Below are positions 40,029-48,915 of a stretch of DNA of 64,000 nucleotides, in pieces; position 1 is the stretch's first letter; the number at the start of each line of letters is the position of its first letter. The translations under genes and the position numbers were made by a program. The stretch is from DATEPR01 sp036491115 (GTDB lineage Bacteria; Actinomycetota; Actinomycetes; Mycobacteriales; Pseudonocardiaceae), in contig DASXCQ010000094.1 in NCBI GenBank assembly GCA_036491115.1, positions 1-64,000 of the forward strand, given 5' to 3'. The notes below the pieces were generated by a model that worked only from the letters and a program-made list of their open reading frames with translations, was not told the DNA's origin and did no database searches.

Positions 40029-41203
40029 TCCTCGACGGTAACCGAGGCGTGGCACACGAACGCGGTGGGGACGTCACCGATCCTGGTCAGCACCACGGTG
40101 ACCGGCGTCGACCCGGTGGTGCGCAGTTCGCGGCGCAGCTCGTCCGGCCGCACGGCCAGGCCCCTGACCAGGATTTCCAGCGCGCCCGCGTCGTGCCTGC
40201 GCAGCGTCTGCCGCAGTGTCTTGACACCGTACCGGCCGTGGTCGACCACCTGGAACGCGCGGACGCCCGGCGGCGGGGTGTCACCGGTGAGGTAGGCGAT
40301 GTGCGGGTCGAGCTGGCCGAGGCCGTGGCGGGCCGCGTAGTGCCGGACCAGCCCGGCCCGCACCACGGCACCGTCCGGATCGACCAGCCATCGGCCGGGC
40401 CGGCGGACCGGGCAGTCGTCGGGGTCGGCGTCCGTGATCGTCCACTGTGGTCTGTTGCGATGCAGAACCGTTGCCCTGCGGGTGATGCCAGGCGTGGCCA
40501 ACCTGCTACTCCATAGGCACGCCTCGCGCACCGACCCGTCCAGTGACACCAGTTCCACCTCGGCGGCCCACGGCACGGCGGCGAAGTCCAGGCCGGGTGC
40601 GCACTTGACGACGAGGTCCCGGCCCGCGCAGGCGGCGACCAGTTCGGGCAGCGGTGGCGCGAGGCCGTCCGGGTGCCAGCGGCGCCTGCCCTCGGTGTCG
40701 CGGCGAGCCGGGTCGGCGAACACGACCGCGTCCCTGGTCACCGGGGTCAGGGCGTCGGCCCGCACGAGCGCGGGGGCCACCCCCTGGGCGGCGCAGTTGG
40801 CCTGGGCCATGGCCAGCCGCACGGCGTCACGGTCCGAGCCGACGCAGCGCCCGGCGACGGCGGCCAGTTCGACCAGGTCGGCACCCACCGAGCAGGTCAC
40901 GTCGTGCACGTCCCGGCCGCGTAGCCGTTCGGCGCGGTGCGTGGCCACAGGTGTCGCGGTGGCCTGTTGCAGGGCGGCGTCGTCCAGTAGCCAGGCGTGG
41001 GCGCTGGCCAGTTTCGCCTCGGCCCTGCGGCGCAGCAGGGCGGTCTCCAGGGCGGCCGCGAACCGCACGCCTGCCACCGCTTTGGCGGCCGGGACGTCGG
41101 TCAGCGGCGACGTGAGCGGCCGGTCGGCCAGCGCGGCGAGTGCGGCCGTGCCGTCGGCCGACCGTAGGTAGGCGACGTCGGCCGGGGTGAAACGGTAGGC
41201 CAC
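40025..41203 (-). CDS. Class I SAM methyltransferase-like protein with THUMP-like C-terminal domain (Rv3037c-like)
   Basis: The protein has 392 residues: a helical N-terminus, a Rossmann SAM fold (about 95-200) with DVTCSVGADLVELA and FADPARRD, and a C-terminal domain (about 315-390) of the THUMP-like type. It occupies the position of Rv3037c next to the polysaccharide cluster. RNA and small-molecule substrates are both possible. It is coupled to the acetyltransferase downstream and lies three bases after the upstream methyltransferase, forming one minus-strand operon. Confidence 0.8.
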   Translation of the reverse strand: MAYRFTPADVAYLRSADGTAALAALADRPLTSPLTDVPAAKAVAGVRFAAALETALLRRRAEAKLASAHAWLLDDAALQQATATPVATHRAERLRGRDVHDVTCSVGADLVELAAVAGRCVGSDRDAVRLAMAQANCAAQGVAPALVRADALTPVTRDAVVFADPARRDTEGRRRWHPDGLAPPLPELVAACAGRDLVVKCAPGLDFAAVPWAAEVELVSLDGSVREACLWSSRLATPGITRRATVLHRNRPQWTITDADPDDCPVRRPGRWLVDPDGAVVRAGLVRHYAARHGLGQLDPHIAYLTGDTPPPGVRAFQVVDHGRYGVKTLRQTLRRHDAGALEILVRGLAVRPDELRRELRTTGSTPVTVVLTRIGDVPTAFVCHASVTVEE

Positions 41204-41206
41204 GGA

Positions 41207-42163
41207 TCAGTTGGCCGGTTTCGTCCCGGTGACGAGTACGTTGTAGAACAGTTCCCTCGGCATGACCCTGGCCAGCACGTGCTCGTCCAACCAGGACAGT
41301 CGCAGCCATGACCGGTAGGCGAACATCGCCCAGCCGAAGCCCAGTTTGTCCCGCTGTACCGCGGCCTCGAAGGTGCGCACGGGCCAGCCGAACAGCGCTG
41401 CCGACAGTTCCTCGGTGACGGCCTTCACCTGCCGGGCGCCCGCCGCCCTGGCCATCCGCTCCAGGTGGCCGGGGTCGAAGGTGTGCAGGTCGACGACCGC
41501 CTCCAGCGCCGCGGCGCGGGACGACGAGTCCAGTTCGGCCTGCGGCCGGCGCCACGTGTTGAGCACCGGCAACCGGGTCACGTTGGTGGTCAGGAACCAG
41601 GTGAGCTGGCCCAGCCGCCGCGCGTACACGTCGCCGACCCTGGTGGGCTCACCGGCGAACACGAACCGGCCACCCGGCCTGAGCACCCGCAGCACTTCGC
41701 GCAGCGCCGCCGGTACGTCCGGAATGTGATGCAGCACGGCATGTCCGACCACCAGGTCGAACGTCTCGTCCTCGTAGGGGATCCGCTCCGCGTCCGCCAC
41801 CCGGCCGTCGACCGGCAGGCCGAGCCGCTCGGCGTTGTTCAGCGCGACCTGCACCATGCCCGGTGACAGGTCGGTGACCGAACCCTTCTCGATCACGCCA
41901 CCCTGCATCAGGTTCAGCAGGAAGAAACCGGTCCCGCTGCCCAGTTCCATGGCCCTGCCGTACGGCCGGTCCGTGTCCCCCGCCACGGCCCGGAACCGGC
42001 CGACCGCGTAGTCGATACACCGTTCGTCGTAGGAGATCGACCACTTCTCGTCGTAACTGTCCGCCTCCCAGTCGTGGTACAGCACGTTGGCCAGCTTAGG
42101 GTCCGACCAGGCCGCGCGGACCTGTTCGGCGGTAGCGTGTGGATTCGGTACCGGATCATTCAT
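41207..42163 (-). CDS. SAM-dependent methyltransferase (Rv3038c-like)
   Basis: This 318-residue class I methyltransferase has motif I MELGSGTGFFLLN (near 70), TDLSPGMVQVA, VVGHAVLHHIPD and VLRPGGRFVFAGEP. It is followed by a long helical tail that may contact membrane or lipid. The substrate is unknown. ATG 42163 is preferred (GAGGAT at nine bases). GTG 42190, which overlaps the enoyl-CoA hydratase stop, is an alternative adding nine residues. It belongs to the minus-strand operon echA-methyltransferase-THUMP-acetyltransferase. Confidence 0.87.
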   Translation of the reverse strand: MNDPVPNPHATAEQVRAAWSDPKLANVLYHDWEADSYDEKWSISYDERCIDYAVGRFRAVAGDTDRPYGRAMELGSGTGFFLLNLMQGGVIEKGSVTDLSPGMVQVALNNAERLGLPVDGRVADAERIPYEDETFDLVVGHAVLHHIPDVPAALREVLRVLRPGGRFVFAGEPTRVGDVYARRLGQLTWFLTTNVTRLPVLNTWRRPQAELDSSSRAAALEAVVDLHTFDPGHLERMARAAGARQVKAVTEELSAALFGWPVRTFEAAVQRDKLGFGWAMFAYRSWLRLSWLDEHVLARVMPRELFYNVLVTGTKPAN

Positions 42164-42186
42164 TGCCGCGTGATCCTCACTGTGCC

Positions 42187-42966
42187 TCACTTCCCGGTGA
42201 AGGTGGCCTTGCCGGGTCCGCTCTCGATGAACGAACGCATGCCGTCCCGTTTGTCGTCGGTGGCGAAGAGTGCGGCGAACAGGTGACTTTCCAGCTTCAG
42301 TCCGTTGGCCAGGTCACCGTCCAGGCCGCCGTCGATGGCGGCCTTCGCGGCGGCCAGGGCCACCCCCGGTCCGGATGCGAACTGCCCGGCCCAGGTCTGC
42401 GCCGCCGAGTAGACGTCGTCCGGCGCGGTGATCTCGTCGGCCAGGCCCATCGCCAGTGCCTCGTCGGCGCCGACGTAGCGGCCGGTGTACACCATGTCCT
42501 TCGCCTTGGCCGGGCCGACCAGCCGCGCCAGCCGCTGGGTGCCGCCCGCGCCGGGGATGATGCCGAGCAGGATCTCCGGCTGGCCGAGCTTGACGTTGTC
42601 GCCGACGATCCGCCGGTCGCAGCACATCGCCAGTTCCAGGCCGCCGCCGAGGGCGTAACCGGTGACGGCGGCGACGGTGGGCTTGGGGATCTCGGCCACG
42701 GCGGTGAACGACCCGGAGAGCCGGTGGGCGCGGGCAGCCATGTCGGCATAGGACATGTCCGCCATCTCCTTGATGTCGGCACCGCCGGCGAACGCCTTCT
42801 GTCCGCCGTAGACGATCACCGTGCGGACGTCGGCGCGCTGTGCCGCCTCGGTCGCCGCCACCAGGATCTCGTCCTGCATCTGCTTGTTCAACGCGTTGAC
42901 CGGCGGCCTGTTCAGCCGGATGGTGCCGATCGCGCCGTCGACCTCGAGGTTGACGAACTCGCCCAC
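42187..42966 (-). CDS. Enoyl-CoA hydratase/isomerase family protein (EchA17-like)
   Basis: This 259-residue crotonase-fold protein shows the oxyanion-hole segment FAGGADIKEM, GYALGGGLELAMCCD, and the catalytic Glu region LGQPEILLGIIPGAGG. It should hydrate 2-enoyl-CoAs in beta-oxidation; related folds isomerise or cleave acyl-CoAs. GTG 42966 is the start, with GGAAGGGG upstream. It heads the methyltransferase operon and corresponds to Rv3039c. Confidence 0.93.
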   Translation of the reverse strand: MGEFVNLEVDGAIGTIRLNRPPVNALNKQMQDEILVAATEAAQRADVRTVIVYGGQKAFAGGADIKEMADMSYADMAARAHRLSGSFTAVAEIPKPTVAAVTGYALGGGLELAMCCDRRIVGDNVKLGQPEILLGIIPGAGGTQRLARLVGPAKAKDMVYTGRYVGADEALAMGLADEITAPDDVYSAAQTWAGQFASGPGVALAAAKAAIDGGLDGDLANGLKLESHLFAALFATDDKRDGMRSFIESGPGKATFTGK

Positions 42967-43008
42967 CGATGTCCCCTTCCGTCGGAGAAGCAGGTTACCG
43001 CCGGTTGG

Positions 43009-43830
43009 TCACGCCCTGCGGGCGAAGAAGCGACCACCGGCCCGATCCAGTGACAGTCGCTGGTCGAACGTCACCGACAGGTTGTCGGAGGTGATGACGT
43101 CGTCCAGCAGGCCCTGCGCGACCACCCGGCCGTCGCGCAGCAGCATGGCGTGGGTGAAGCCGGGTGGGATCTCCTCGACGTGGTGCGTGACCAGCACGGT
43201 GGCCGGCGCGTCCGGGTCCATCGCCAGCGCGGACAGGCGGGCCACCAGGTCCTCCCGGCCGCCCAGGTCGAGGCCTGCGGCGGGTTCGTCGAGCAGCAGC
43301 ATCTCCGGGTCGGTCATCAGTGCCCTGGCGATCAGCGCCCGCTTGCGCTCGCCCTCGGACAGGGTGCCGAACGTGCGGTCGGCGAGGTGACCGACGCCCA
43401 TCGCGGTGAGCAGGTCGACGGCCCGCCCGGTGTCCACGGACTCGTAGGCCTCCCGCCACCGGCCGAGGACCGCGTAGCCGGCACTGACCACGACATCGGA
43501 CACCTTCTCGTCGCCGGGCACGCGGACGGCGAGCGCGGCGCTGCTCAGGCCGATGCGGGGACGGAGCTCGAAGACGTCGGTACGGCCGATCCGCTCGCCC
43601 AGCACGTGGACGCGGCCGCTGGTCGGGTGCAGTTCGGCGGCGGCGATCCGGAGCAACGTGGTCTTGCCTGCGCCGTTGGGGCCGAGCACGACCCACCGCT
43701 CGTCCAGTTCCACCGACCAGTCGACGCCGGAGAGCAGCTCCGTCGTACCGCGCCGGACGGTGACCCCTTCCATGTGCACCACAAGATCACTGACATCGAC
43801 AGTCCCGTGCTCTCCCCGCGCCTCCGTCAC
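43009..43830 (-). CDS. ABC transporter ATP-binding protein (Rv3041c-like)
   Basis: This 273-residue ATPase has Walker A GPNGAGKTTLL, signature LSEGERKRALIARAL (a variant of LSGGQ), Walker B MLLLDEPAAGLD and the switch His in VLVTHHVEE. No permease or binding protein lies nearby, so its partner is elsewhere or it works as a soluble ABC ATPase. GTG 43830 is chosen. CACAAT lies six bases before it, suggesting a leaderless mRNA. It is divergent from the cysteine dioxygenase gene. Confidence 0.92.
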   Translation of the reverse strand: MTEARGEHGTVDVSDLVVHMEGVTVRRGTTELLSGVDWSVELDERWVVLGPNGAGKTTLLRIAAAELHPTSGRVHVLGERIGRTDVFELRPRIGLSSAALAVRVPGDEKVSDVVVSAGYAVLGRWREAYESVDTGRAVDLLTAMGVGHLADRTFGTLSEGERKRALIARALMTDPEMLLLDEPAAGLDLGGREDLVARLSALAMDPDAPATVLVTHHVEEIPPGFTHAMLLRDGRVVAQGLLDDVITSDNLSVTFDQRLSLDRAGGRFFARRA

Positions 43831-44055
43831 GACCACATTGTGTCTGTCGCCGATCCCCGTGCGGCCATCGGCCCACCAGGTCGACACGGGTCGATCATCA
43901 CCCGAACGGGCGATGCGTGTAGTGGGTCGGACACCGAGCGATTTCCCCATCGTGGGACGGCCTTTGTCGGATCCGTTTCGTTTGCCAGTCTGTGGCTCGA
44001 CCGAGCTGTTCACCTGGCCGGCGACCTGCTGTTTCATCTGTCAAGGAGCATTTCT

Positions 44056-44580
44056 GTGACCGCAGTATCCATTCATCCCGGGCTGGTCGATCCGCTGGTG
44101 CGCGAGTTGGTGCCGCGGGAAAAAGCGCGCTGGACGCCGGCCGAACTGCGCGACCTCACCTCGACGGTGGCGGACGAGTTGGGTGGGTCCCTGCGGCGGG
44201 TGCTGCGGTATCGCTCGGACCGGCGGTGGTGGGCGCGGCTGGCGTTGACGGACGGCGTGGAGTTGTGGCTGCTGTCCTGGCTTGCGGGGCAGGGCACGGG
44301 TGCGCATGATCATGGTGGCGCTGCGGGGGCGTTCACGGTGTTGGTGGGGGACCTGGTGGAGCGGTACCGGTATCCGGCGGGTCCGGTTCGGGTCGTGTCG
44401 CGTTCCCGTGGTGCGGCCGTCGGGTTCGGGCCGGCGCGGGTGCACGACGTGGGGAACGAGGGGGTGGCGCCCGCGGCGAGCGTGCACGCCTACTCGCCGC
44501 CGTTGCTGCCGACGCGGCACTATCCCGGGTTGTTGACTGTTGGTTCGGTTGATTCGGTTCGTCTGGAGGCTCGGGCGTGA
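44056..44580 (+). CDS. Cysteine dioxygenase
   Basis: This 174-residue cupin would oxidise cysteine to cysteine sulfinate with O2 and a mononuclear iron. The metal His residues are His84 and His86 in TGAHDHGGAAGAF, with His144 in SVHAYSPPL as the third. GTG 44056 has AAGGAG seven bases upstream. The stop overlaps the GTG of a rhodanese gene (GTGA), so the two sulfur enzymes are made together. A relaxed thiol specificity (for example 3-mercaptopropionate) cannot be excluded. Confidence 0.88.
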   Translation: MTAVSIHPGLVDPLVRELVPREKARWTPAELRDLTSTVADELGGSLRRVLRYRSDRRWWARLALTDGVELWLLSWLAGQGTGAHDHGGAAGAFTVLVGDLVERYRYPAGPVRVVSRSRGAAVGFGPARVHDVGNEGVAPAASVHAYSPPLLPTRHYPGLLTVGSVDSVRLEARA

Positions 44581-44969
44581 ACATCGACGGGATGCTGGCT
44601 TCGGCGCGGGCCGGATTGGTGCGGTTGTCTCCGGTGGAGGCCGATGCGCAGCGGCGGGCCGGGGCGATGTTGGTGGACATTCGGCCGGTGGCCAACCGGA
44701 TGGCGGAGGGTGAGATTCCGGGGGCGGTGGTGGTGGAGCGGATCGTGCTGGAGTGGCGGCTGGATCCGGGGAGTGAGTGGCGGCTGCCCGGGGTGGGGGC
44801 GGACACGATGGTGATCGTGGTGTGCAACGAGGGTTATTCGTCGAGCTTGGCGGCGAGGGATCTGCGGCGGTTGGGGATTCGGCGGGCGACGGACCTGATC
44901 GGCGGCTACCGAGCCTGGCAAGCCGCCGGCCTCCCGACGGTTCCCGGCGGCACCCCGGCGATCCCCTGA
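44577..44969 (+). CDS. Rhodanese-like sulfurtransferase
   Basis: The 130 residues form a single rhodanese domain (about 20-125). VDIRPVANRMAEGEIPGA opens it, the persulfide Cys lies in VVCNEGYSSSLAA, and it ends with LIGGYRAWQAAGLP. It moves sulfane sulfur to thiol or cyanide-type acceptors. Coupling to cysteine dioxygenase suggests handling of sulfur released during cysteine breakdown. Confidence 0.9.
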   Translation: MNIDGMLASARAGLVRLSPVEADAQRRAGAMLVDIRPVANRMAEGEIPGAVVVERIVLEWRLDPGSEWRLPGVGADTMVIVVCNEGYSSSLAARDLRRLGIRRATDLIGGYRAWQAAGLPTVPGGTPAIP

Positions 44970-45012
44970 CGCCCAGCCCGCGCGTAGCACCACTGCCCGG
45001 GCCTACGCCCAA

Positions 45013-45420
45013 GTCGACCGCTGAACGGACGACACGCCACAGCATCGTCCACCAACGAGTCGACCGCCCGGCGGCCAACACAGCCAGACAACCAACCCGG
45101 CAAGCCACCCGCGCGTGTCGACCACTCAGCGGACGACAGCGAGCCCCACCCGCGTGTCGTCCGCCCAACGGCCAACTCGACCAGGCCGATACCGACGACC
45201 GCCGCGCTTCCGCGTGTCGTCCGCGCAGTGGCCAACGCGACCGAGCCCCGAACCTGTCAACCGCCAGCACGCGCGTGCCGTCCGCCCAAGGGCCGACTCG
45301 ACAAACCCGGACCGCAACCACCGACCCGGCCGCGCGTGTCGACCGCCCAGGGCGACTCAACCAGAGCGCGACCGGACAACGGCCCAACCCCGCGTGTCGT
45401 CCATGCAGTGGTCGACTCGC
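45013..45420. repeat. Cluster of degenerate palindromic repeats in a convergent gap
   Basis: The gap 44970-45439 lies between the stops of rhodanese and glucan phosphorylase. It holds seven to eight related units built on GTGTCGTCC, about seven bases, then a degenerate complement such as GGACGACAC. Units start near 45013, 45059, 45112, 45151, 45211, 45272, 45333 and 45391. The last five are spaced 58-61 bases, with a conserved core of about 32 bases (CGCGTGTCGTCC, GGCC, ACTCGACC) and unrelated 27-30-base spacers. Identity between units is only moderate. The same motif recurs at 55171-55421. I see no convincing gene here; open frames through it only repeat the motif. Confidence 0.75.
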
Positions 45421-45439
45421 GATCAAGCGTCGCCGATCC

Positions 45440-47935
45440 TCAATTCGCCAACACAACCCGCCCCAACTCGGCCGGACTGGCCAACAACTCGTGCCGAGGC
45501 AACACCCGGACCGTGTAGCCAAGAGCCCCCGCATGAGGCAGTCGCAGGTCCGCCACGTACTCCCCCTCCGACACGGACCGCATCGACTCCGTCACCACCT
45601 CCCGCAACTCGTCCGCGTCGTCGACCTTCCCCACCACCACCTGAACATCCACATCGGACGGCCCCAACCCGGCCAGGTCCACCTTGGCCCGGACCCGCAT
45701 CATCGCCCCGATCACCGGCGGAGTCGGCCCGTCGACGGTCAACTCGCCGCCCAGCACCCGCACTCGCGGCCACGCCGAAGCCACCCGCGACCGATACGCG
45801 GCCAACGCCCGCGCCCCCGCATACTCCGACCCGCCGACCCGCAGCGCGGCAGCCGCCGCCGGCACGTAGTACGACTCGACGTACTCCCGCACCATTCGGC
45901 TCGCCTGCACCTCCGGTCCGAGCGTCGCCAGCGTGTGCCGGACCATCGCGAGCCAGCCGGCCGGCACCCCGGTCACACCCCGGTCGTAGAACAGCGGCGC
46001 CACCTGATTGCCCAACAGGTCGTACAGCGCCTCGGCCTCCAGGTCATCGCGGCGCTGTTCGTCCGTCACGCCGTCGGCCGTGGGGATGGCCCAGCCGTTG
46101 CTGCCGTCGAAGCACTCGTCCCACCAACCGTCCCTAATGGACAGATTCAGTCCGCCGTTCAACGCCGACTTCATCCCGGAGGTGCCGCACGCCTCCAGGG
46201 GCCGGGTGGGGTTGTTCAGCCACACGTCGCAGCCCCAGTACAGGTACTTGGCCATCGACATGTCGTAGTCGGGCAGGAACACGATCCGGTGGCGTACCGC
46301 GGCGTCGTCGGCGAACCGGACGATCTGCCTGATCAGCGCCTTGCCACCCTCGTCAGCAGGGTGCGACTTGCCGGCCACCACCAACTGCACCGGACGGCGT
46401 GGGTCCAGCAGCAGCGACCGGAGCCGTTCGGTGTCGCGCAGCATCAGCGTCAACCGCTTGTACGTCGGCACCCGCCGGGCGAAGCCGACCGTCAGCACGT
46501 CCGGGTCGAACACCGAGTCGACCCAGCCCAGTTCCAGCGCTGATGCCCCGCGCTGCAACCAGGCCGCCCGCAGCCGCCGCCGCACCTCGGCCACCAGCCG
46601 GCCGCGCAACCCGCAGCGCAGGCTCCACAACTCGGCATCCGTCCCACCGGCCCCGGACAGCGGCAGTTCGCTGGCCGTCCAAGTCGGTCCGTGTACGCCG
46701 TTGGTCACCGATCCGATCGGCACCTCGGCAGTGTCGAACCCGGGCCACAGCCTGCCGAACATCTCCCTGGTGACCCTGCCGTGCAGCTTCGACACACCAT
46801 TGGCCCGCTGCGCCAGCCGCAGGCCCATGAACGCCATGTTGAACATGCCCGTGTTGGGCTCGCTGCCCAGCGCCAGGATCCGGTCGGTGGGCAGGCCGGG
46901 CAGCAGCCGCTCGGTACCGAAGTAGTGCCGCACCAGGTCGACCGGGTAGCGGTCGATACCGGCGGGCACCGGCGTGTGCGTGGTGAACACCGTGCCGGCG
47001 CGCACCGCGGACAGGGCCTGGTCGAAGTCCAGGCCGGCAGCCGACGTGAGTTCGCGCATCCGTTCCAGGCCAAGGAATCCGGCGTGACCCTCGTTGGTGT
47101 GGAAGACCTCGGGGCTGGGGTGGCCGGTCAGCTCGCAGTACCGGCGGACCGCGCGCACGCCACCGACGCCGGCCAGGATCTCCTGGCGGATGCGGTGGTC
47201 CTGGTCGCCGCCGTAGAGCCGGTCGGTCACGCCGCGCAGCGCTGGGTCGGCGTCGTTCTCCTTGATGTCGGAGTCGAGCAGCAGCAACGGGACCCGGCCG
47301 ACCCTGGCCAGCCACACCCGCGCGAGCAGCACCTGGTCGCCCGGCATGTCGACCGGGACCAGCACGGGCTGGCCGGTCGACTCGGTCAGCTGCTCCAGCG
47401 GCAGGCCGCGCGGGTCGATGACCGGGTAGTGCTCGACCTGCCAGCCGTCCAGCGACAACGACTGCCGGAAATAACCCGACCGGTACAGCAGGCCCACCCC
47501 GACCAGCGGCGCTCCCAGGTCGGACGCTGCCTTCAACTGGTCGCCGGCCAGCACGCCGAGCCCACCGGAGTAGTTGGGCAGCACCTCGGTGACGCCGAAC
47601 TCCATGGAGAAATAGGCGATGGCGGCGGGGCCGCTGACCTCGGTCTGGTACCAGAGCGGCTCGGTGAGGTAGCGGCGCAGTTCGCCGGCCGCCTCGTCGA
47701 TCCTGGCCAGGAACCCGCCGTCGGCGGCCAGGCGGTCCAGTGTCGCCGCGGGCACCTCGGCGAGCAGCCGCAACGGGTCGGCGGCCACCGCGCGCCAGGT
47801 CTCCGGGTCGATCGCCTCGAACAGGTCCTGGGTGGGCGGATGCCAGGTCCAGCGCAGGTTCATGGCCAGCGTGTGCAGTTCGGCAAGGGGCGCGGGCAGG
47901 CCCGGGCGAACGGTGAACCGGCGGAGTGCTCTCAC
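45440..47935 (-). CDS. glgP: Alpha-glucan phosphorylase
   Basis: Phosphorylase releases glucose-1-phosphate from glycogen or maltodextrins. The 831 residues have the N-terminal DUF3417 region (NLRWTWHP), the core FSMEFGVTEVLPNYSGGLGVLAGD, and the PLP lysine in EACGTSGMKSALNGG. It is the short actinobacterial form (TIGR02094 type; compare Rv1328). GTG 47935 lies seven bases after TAGTGT (47948-47943), so a leaderless transcript is likely. Function fits with the GH57 and GT4 glucan enzymes 8-12 kb away. The 192-base gap to the CBS gene shows no other feature. Confidence 0.96.
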   Translation of the reverse strand: MRALRRFTVRPGLPAPLAELHTLAMNLRWTWHPPTQDLFEAIDPETWRAVAADPLRLLAEVPAATLDRLAADGGFLARIDEAAGELRRYLTEPLWYQTEVSGPAAIAYFSMEFGVTEVLPNYSGGLGVLAGDQLKAASDLGAPLVGVGLLYRSGYFRQSLSLDGWQVEHYPVIDPRGLPLEQLTESTGQPVLVPVDMPGDQVLLARVWLARVGRVPLLLLDSDIKENDADPALRGVTDRLYGGDQDHRIRQEILAGVGGVRAVRRYCELTGHPSPEVFHTNEGHAGFLGLERMRELTSAAGLDFDQALSAVRAGTVFTTHTPVPAGIDRYPVDLVRHYFGTERLLPGLPTDRILALGSEPNTGMFNMAFMGLRLAQRANGVSKLHGRVTREMFGRLWPGFDTAEVPIGSVTNGVHGPTWTASELPLSGAGGTDAELWSLRCGLRGRLVAEVRRRLRAAWLQRGASALELGWVDSVFDPDVLTVGFARRVPTYKRLTLMLRDTERLRSLLLDPRRPVQLVVAGKSHPADEGGKALIRQIVRFADDAAVRHRIVFLPDYDMSMAKYLYWGCDVWLNNPTRPLEACGTSGMKSALNGGLNLSIRDGWWDECFDGSNGWAIPTADGVTDEQRRDDLEAEALYDLLGNQVAPLFYDRGVTGVPAGWLAMVRHTLATLGPEVQASRMVREYVESYYVPAAAAALRVGGSEYAGARALAAYRSRVASAWPRVRVLGGELTVDGPTPPVIGAMMRVRAKVDLAGLGPSDVDVQVVVGKVDDADELREVVTESMRSVSEGEYVADLRLPHAGALGYTVRVLPRHELLASPAELGRVVLAN

Positions 47936-48127
47936 CTTCGGGACACTAGATGGCGGGTGGCGACGGTGTTAACTCCCGCGGCGCGTGGCGCCGCCGGGAA
48001 TAGGCCAATTGGCTGGTTGGTACGTTCCGGTAGGTCACACACTCGCGGTGGCGCAGATCACGACCTAACCTGACCTTAACGGTGACCGGTCATCGGCGTC
48101 CGGTCCACGCGGACATCGGGAGTCGAG

Positions 48128-48556
48128 ATGAGGATCTCGGACGTACTGCGCGGCAAGGGCCAGGAGGTGGCCACCGTCGGTCGCGCCGACACCGTCGGCC
48201 AGCTGGTGACGACCCTCGGCGAACGCAACATCGGCGCGGCCGTGGTCGTCGAGGACGGGGTACTGGTGGGCATCGTGTCCGAGCGGGACGTGGTGCGACG
48301 CCTGCGGGAGCGGGGCGGCGACCTGCTGTCCGAGACGGTCGCGGAGATCATGACGGCGAACGTCTACACGTGCTCACCGGACGACACCGTGGACCACCTC
48401 GCCGAGGTGATGACCGAACGCCGGATCCGTCACGTGCCGGTGCTGCGCGACGGTGAGCTGGTGGGCATCGTGAGCATCGGGGACGTCGTCAAGAGCCGGA
48501 TCAGTCAACTCGTGAGTGACCGCGAACAGCTGGAGTCCTACATCGTGCACGGTTGA
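48128..48556 (+). CDS. Two-CBS-domain protein
   Basis: This 142-residue protein is a tandem CBS (Bateman) module: first repeat about 8-62 (GAAVVVEDGVLVGIVSERD), second about 72-130 (RHVPVLRDGELVGIVSIGDVV). Such modules sense adenine nucleotides or other ligands. No effector domain is attached, so it may regulate a partner in trans. ATG 48128 has GGGAG about six bases upstream. It converges with the cold shock gene across a strong terminator. Confidence 0.9.
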   Translation: MRISDVLRGKGQEVATVGRADTVGQLVTTLGERNIGAAVVVEDGVLVGIVSERDVVRRLRERGGDLLSETVAEIMTANVYTCSPDDTVDHLAEVMTERRIRHVPVLRDGELVGIVSIGDVVKSRISQLVSDREQLESYIVHG

Positions 48557-48612
48557 GCGGGACGCCCGGCCGACCACACTCACCGGCCGAACCGACGAGC
48601 CCGGCGGCCGGC

Positions 48613-48649
48613 AAAAAGTCGGGCCCCCGCCGAACGGCGGGGGCCCGAC
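48613..48649 (-). terminator. Intrinsic terminator of the cold shock gene
   Basis: A 14-bp perfect stem (GTCGGGCCCCCGCC, 48618-48631, with its complement 48636-48649) and loop GAAC is followed on the minus strand by five T residues. It may also stop CBS-gene transcripts. Confidence 0.93.
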
Positions 48650-48676
48650 CACGTCCTGGGTCGACGTTTGTGGTAC

Positions 48677-48883
48677 TCAGATGACGGTGACTCCGGTGGC
48701 CTGCGGGCCCTTGGTGCCCTGGCCGATCTCGAACTCGACGCGCTGGTTCTCCTCAAGGGTGCGGAAACCGCGGCCCTGAATCTCCGAGTAGTGCACGAAG
48801 ACGTCGGCGCCGCCGCCGTCAGGAGTGATGAACCCGAAGCCCTTCTCCGAGTTGAACCACTTCACCGTGCCCCTTGTCGCCAT
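48677..48883 (-). CDS. Cold shock protein (CspA family)
   Basis: This 68-residue single OB-fold RNA chaperone shows RNP1 (KGFGFI) and RNP2 (VFVHYS), with the usual GTVKWFN start and C-terminal GPQATGV. It binds single-stranded RNA and DNA and melts secondary structure. ATG 48883 has GGAG about 10 bases upstream. The gene has a long upstream region (48884-49310) with a 10-bp hairpin 33 bases before the start, which may form part of an mRNA leader as in other csp genes. Confidence 0.96.
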   Translation of the reverse strand: MATRGTVKWFNSEKGFGFITPDGGGADVFVHYSEIQGRGFRTLEENQRVEFEIGQGTKGPQATGVTVI

Positions 48884-48915
48884 CTTGCCAGTCTCCTCTA
48901 ACCAGATCACGAAAA

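Noticed and set aside
45151..45420. CRISPR-like array: five ~32-base repeats with 27-30-base spacers
   Set aside because: Repeats differ from each other at many positions, the spacing varies, no cas genes are present, and the same motif appears singly and inverted at 55171-55421. A dispersed palindromic repeat family explains it better.
44041..45534. Long antisense reading frame across cysteine dioxygenase, rhodanese and the repeat cluster
   Set aside because: It is the complement of two well-supported genes, and its repeated Gly-Arg-His-Ala segments are only translations of the DNA repeat.
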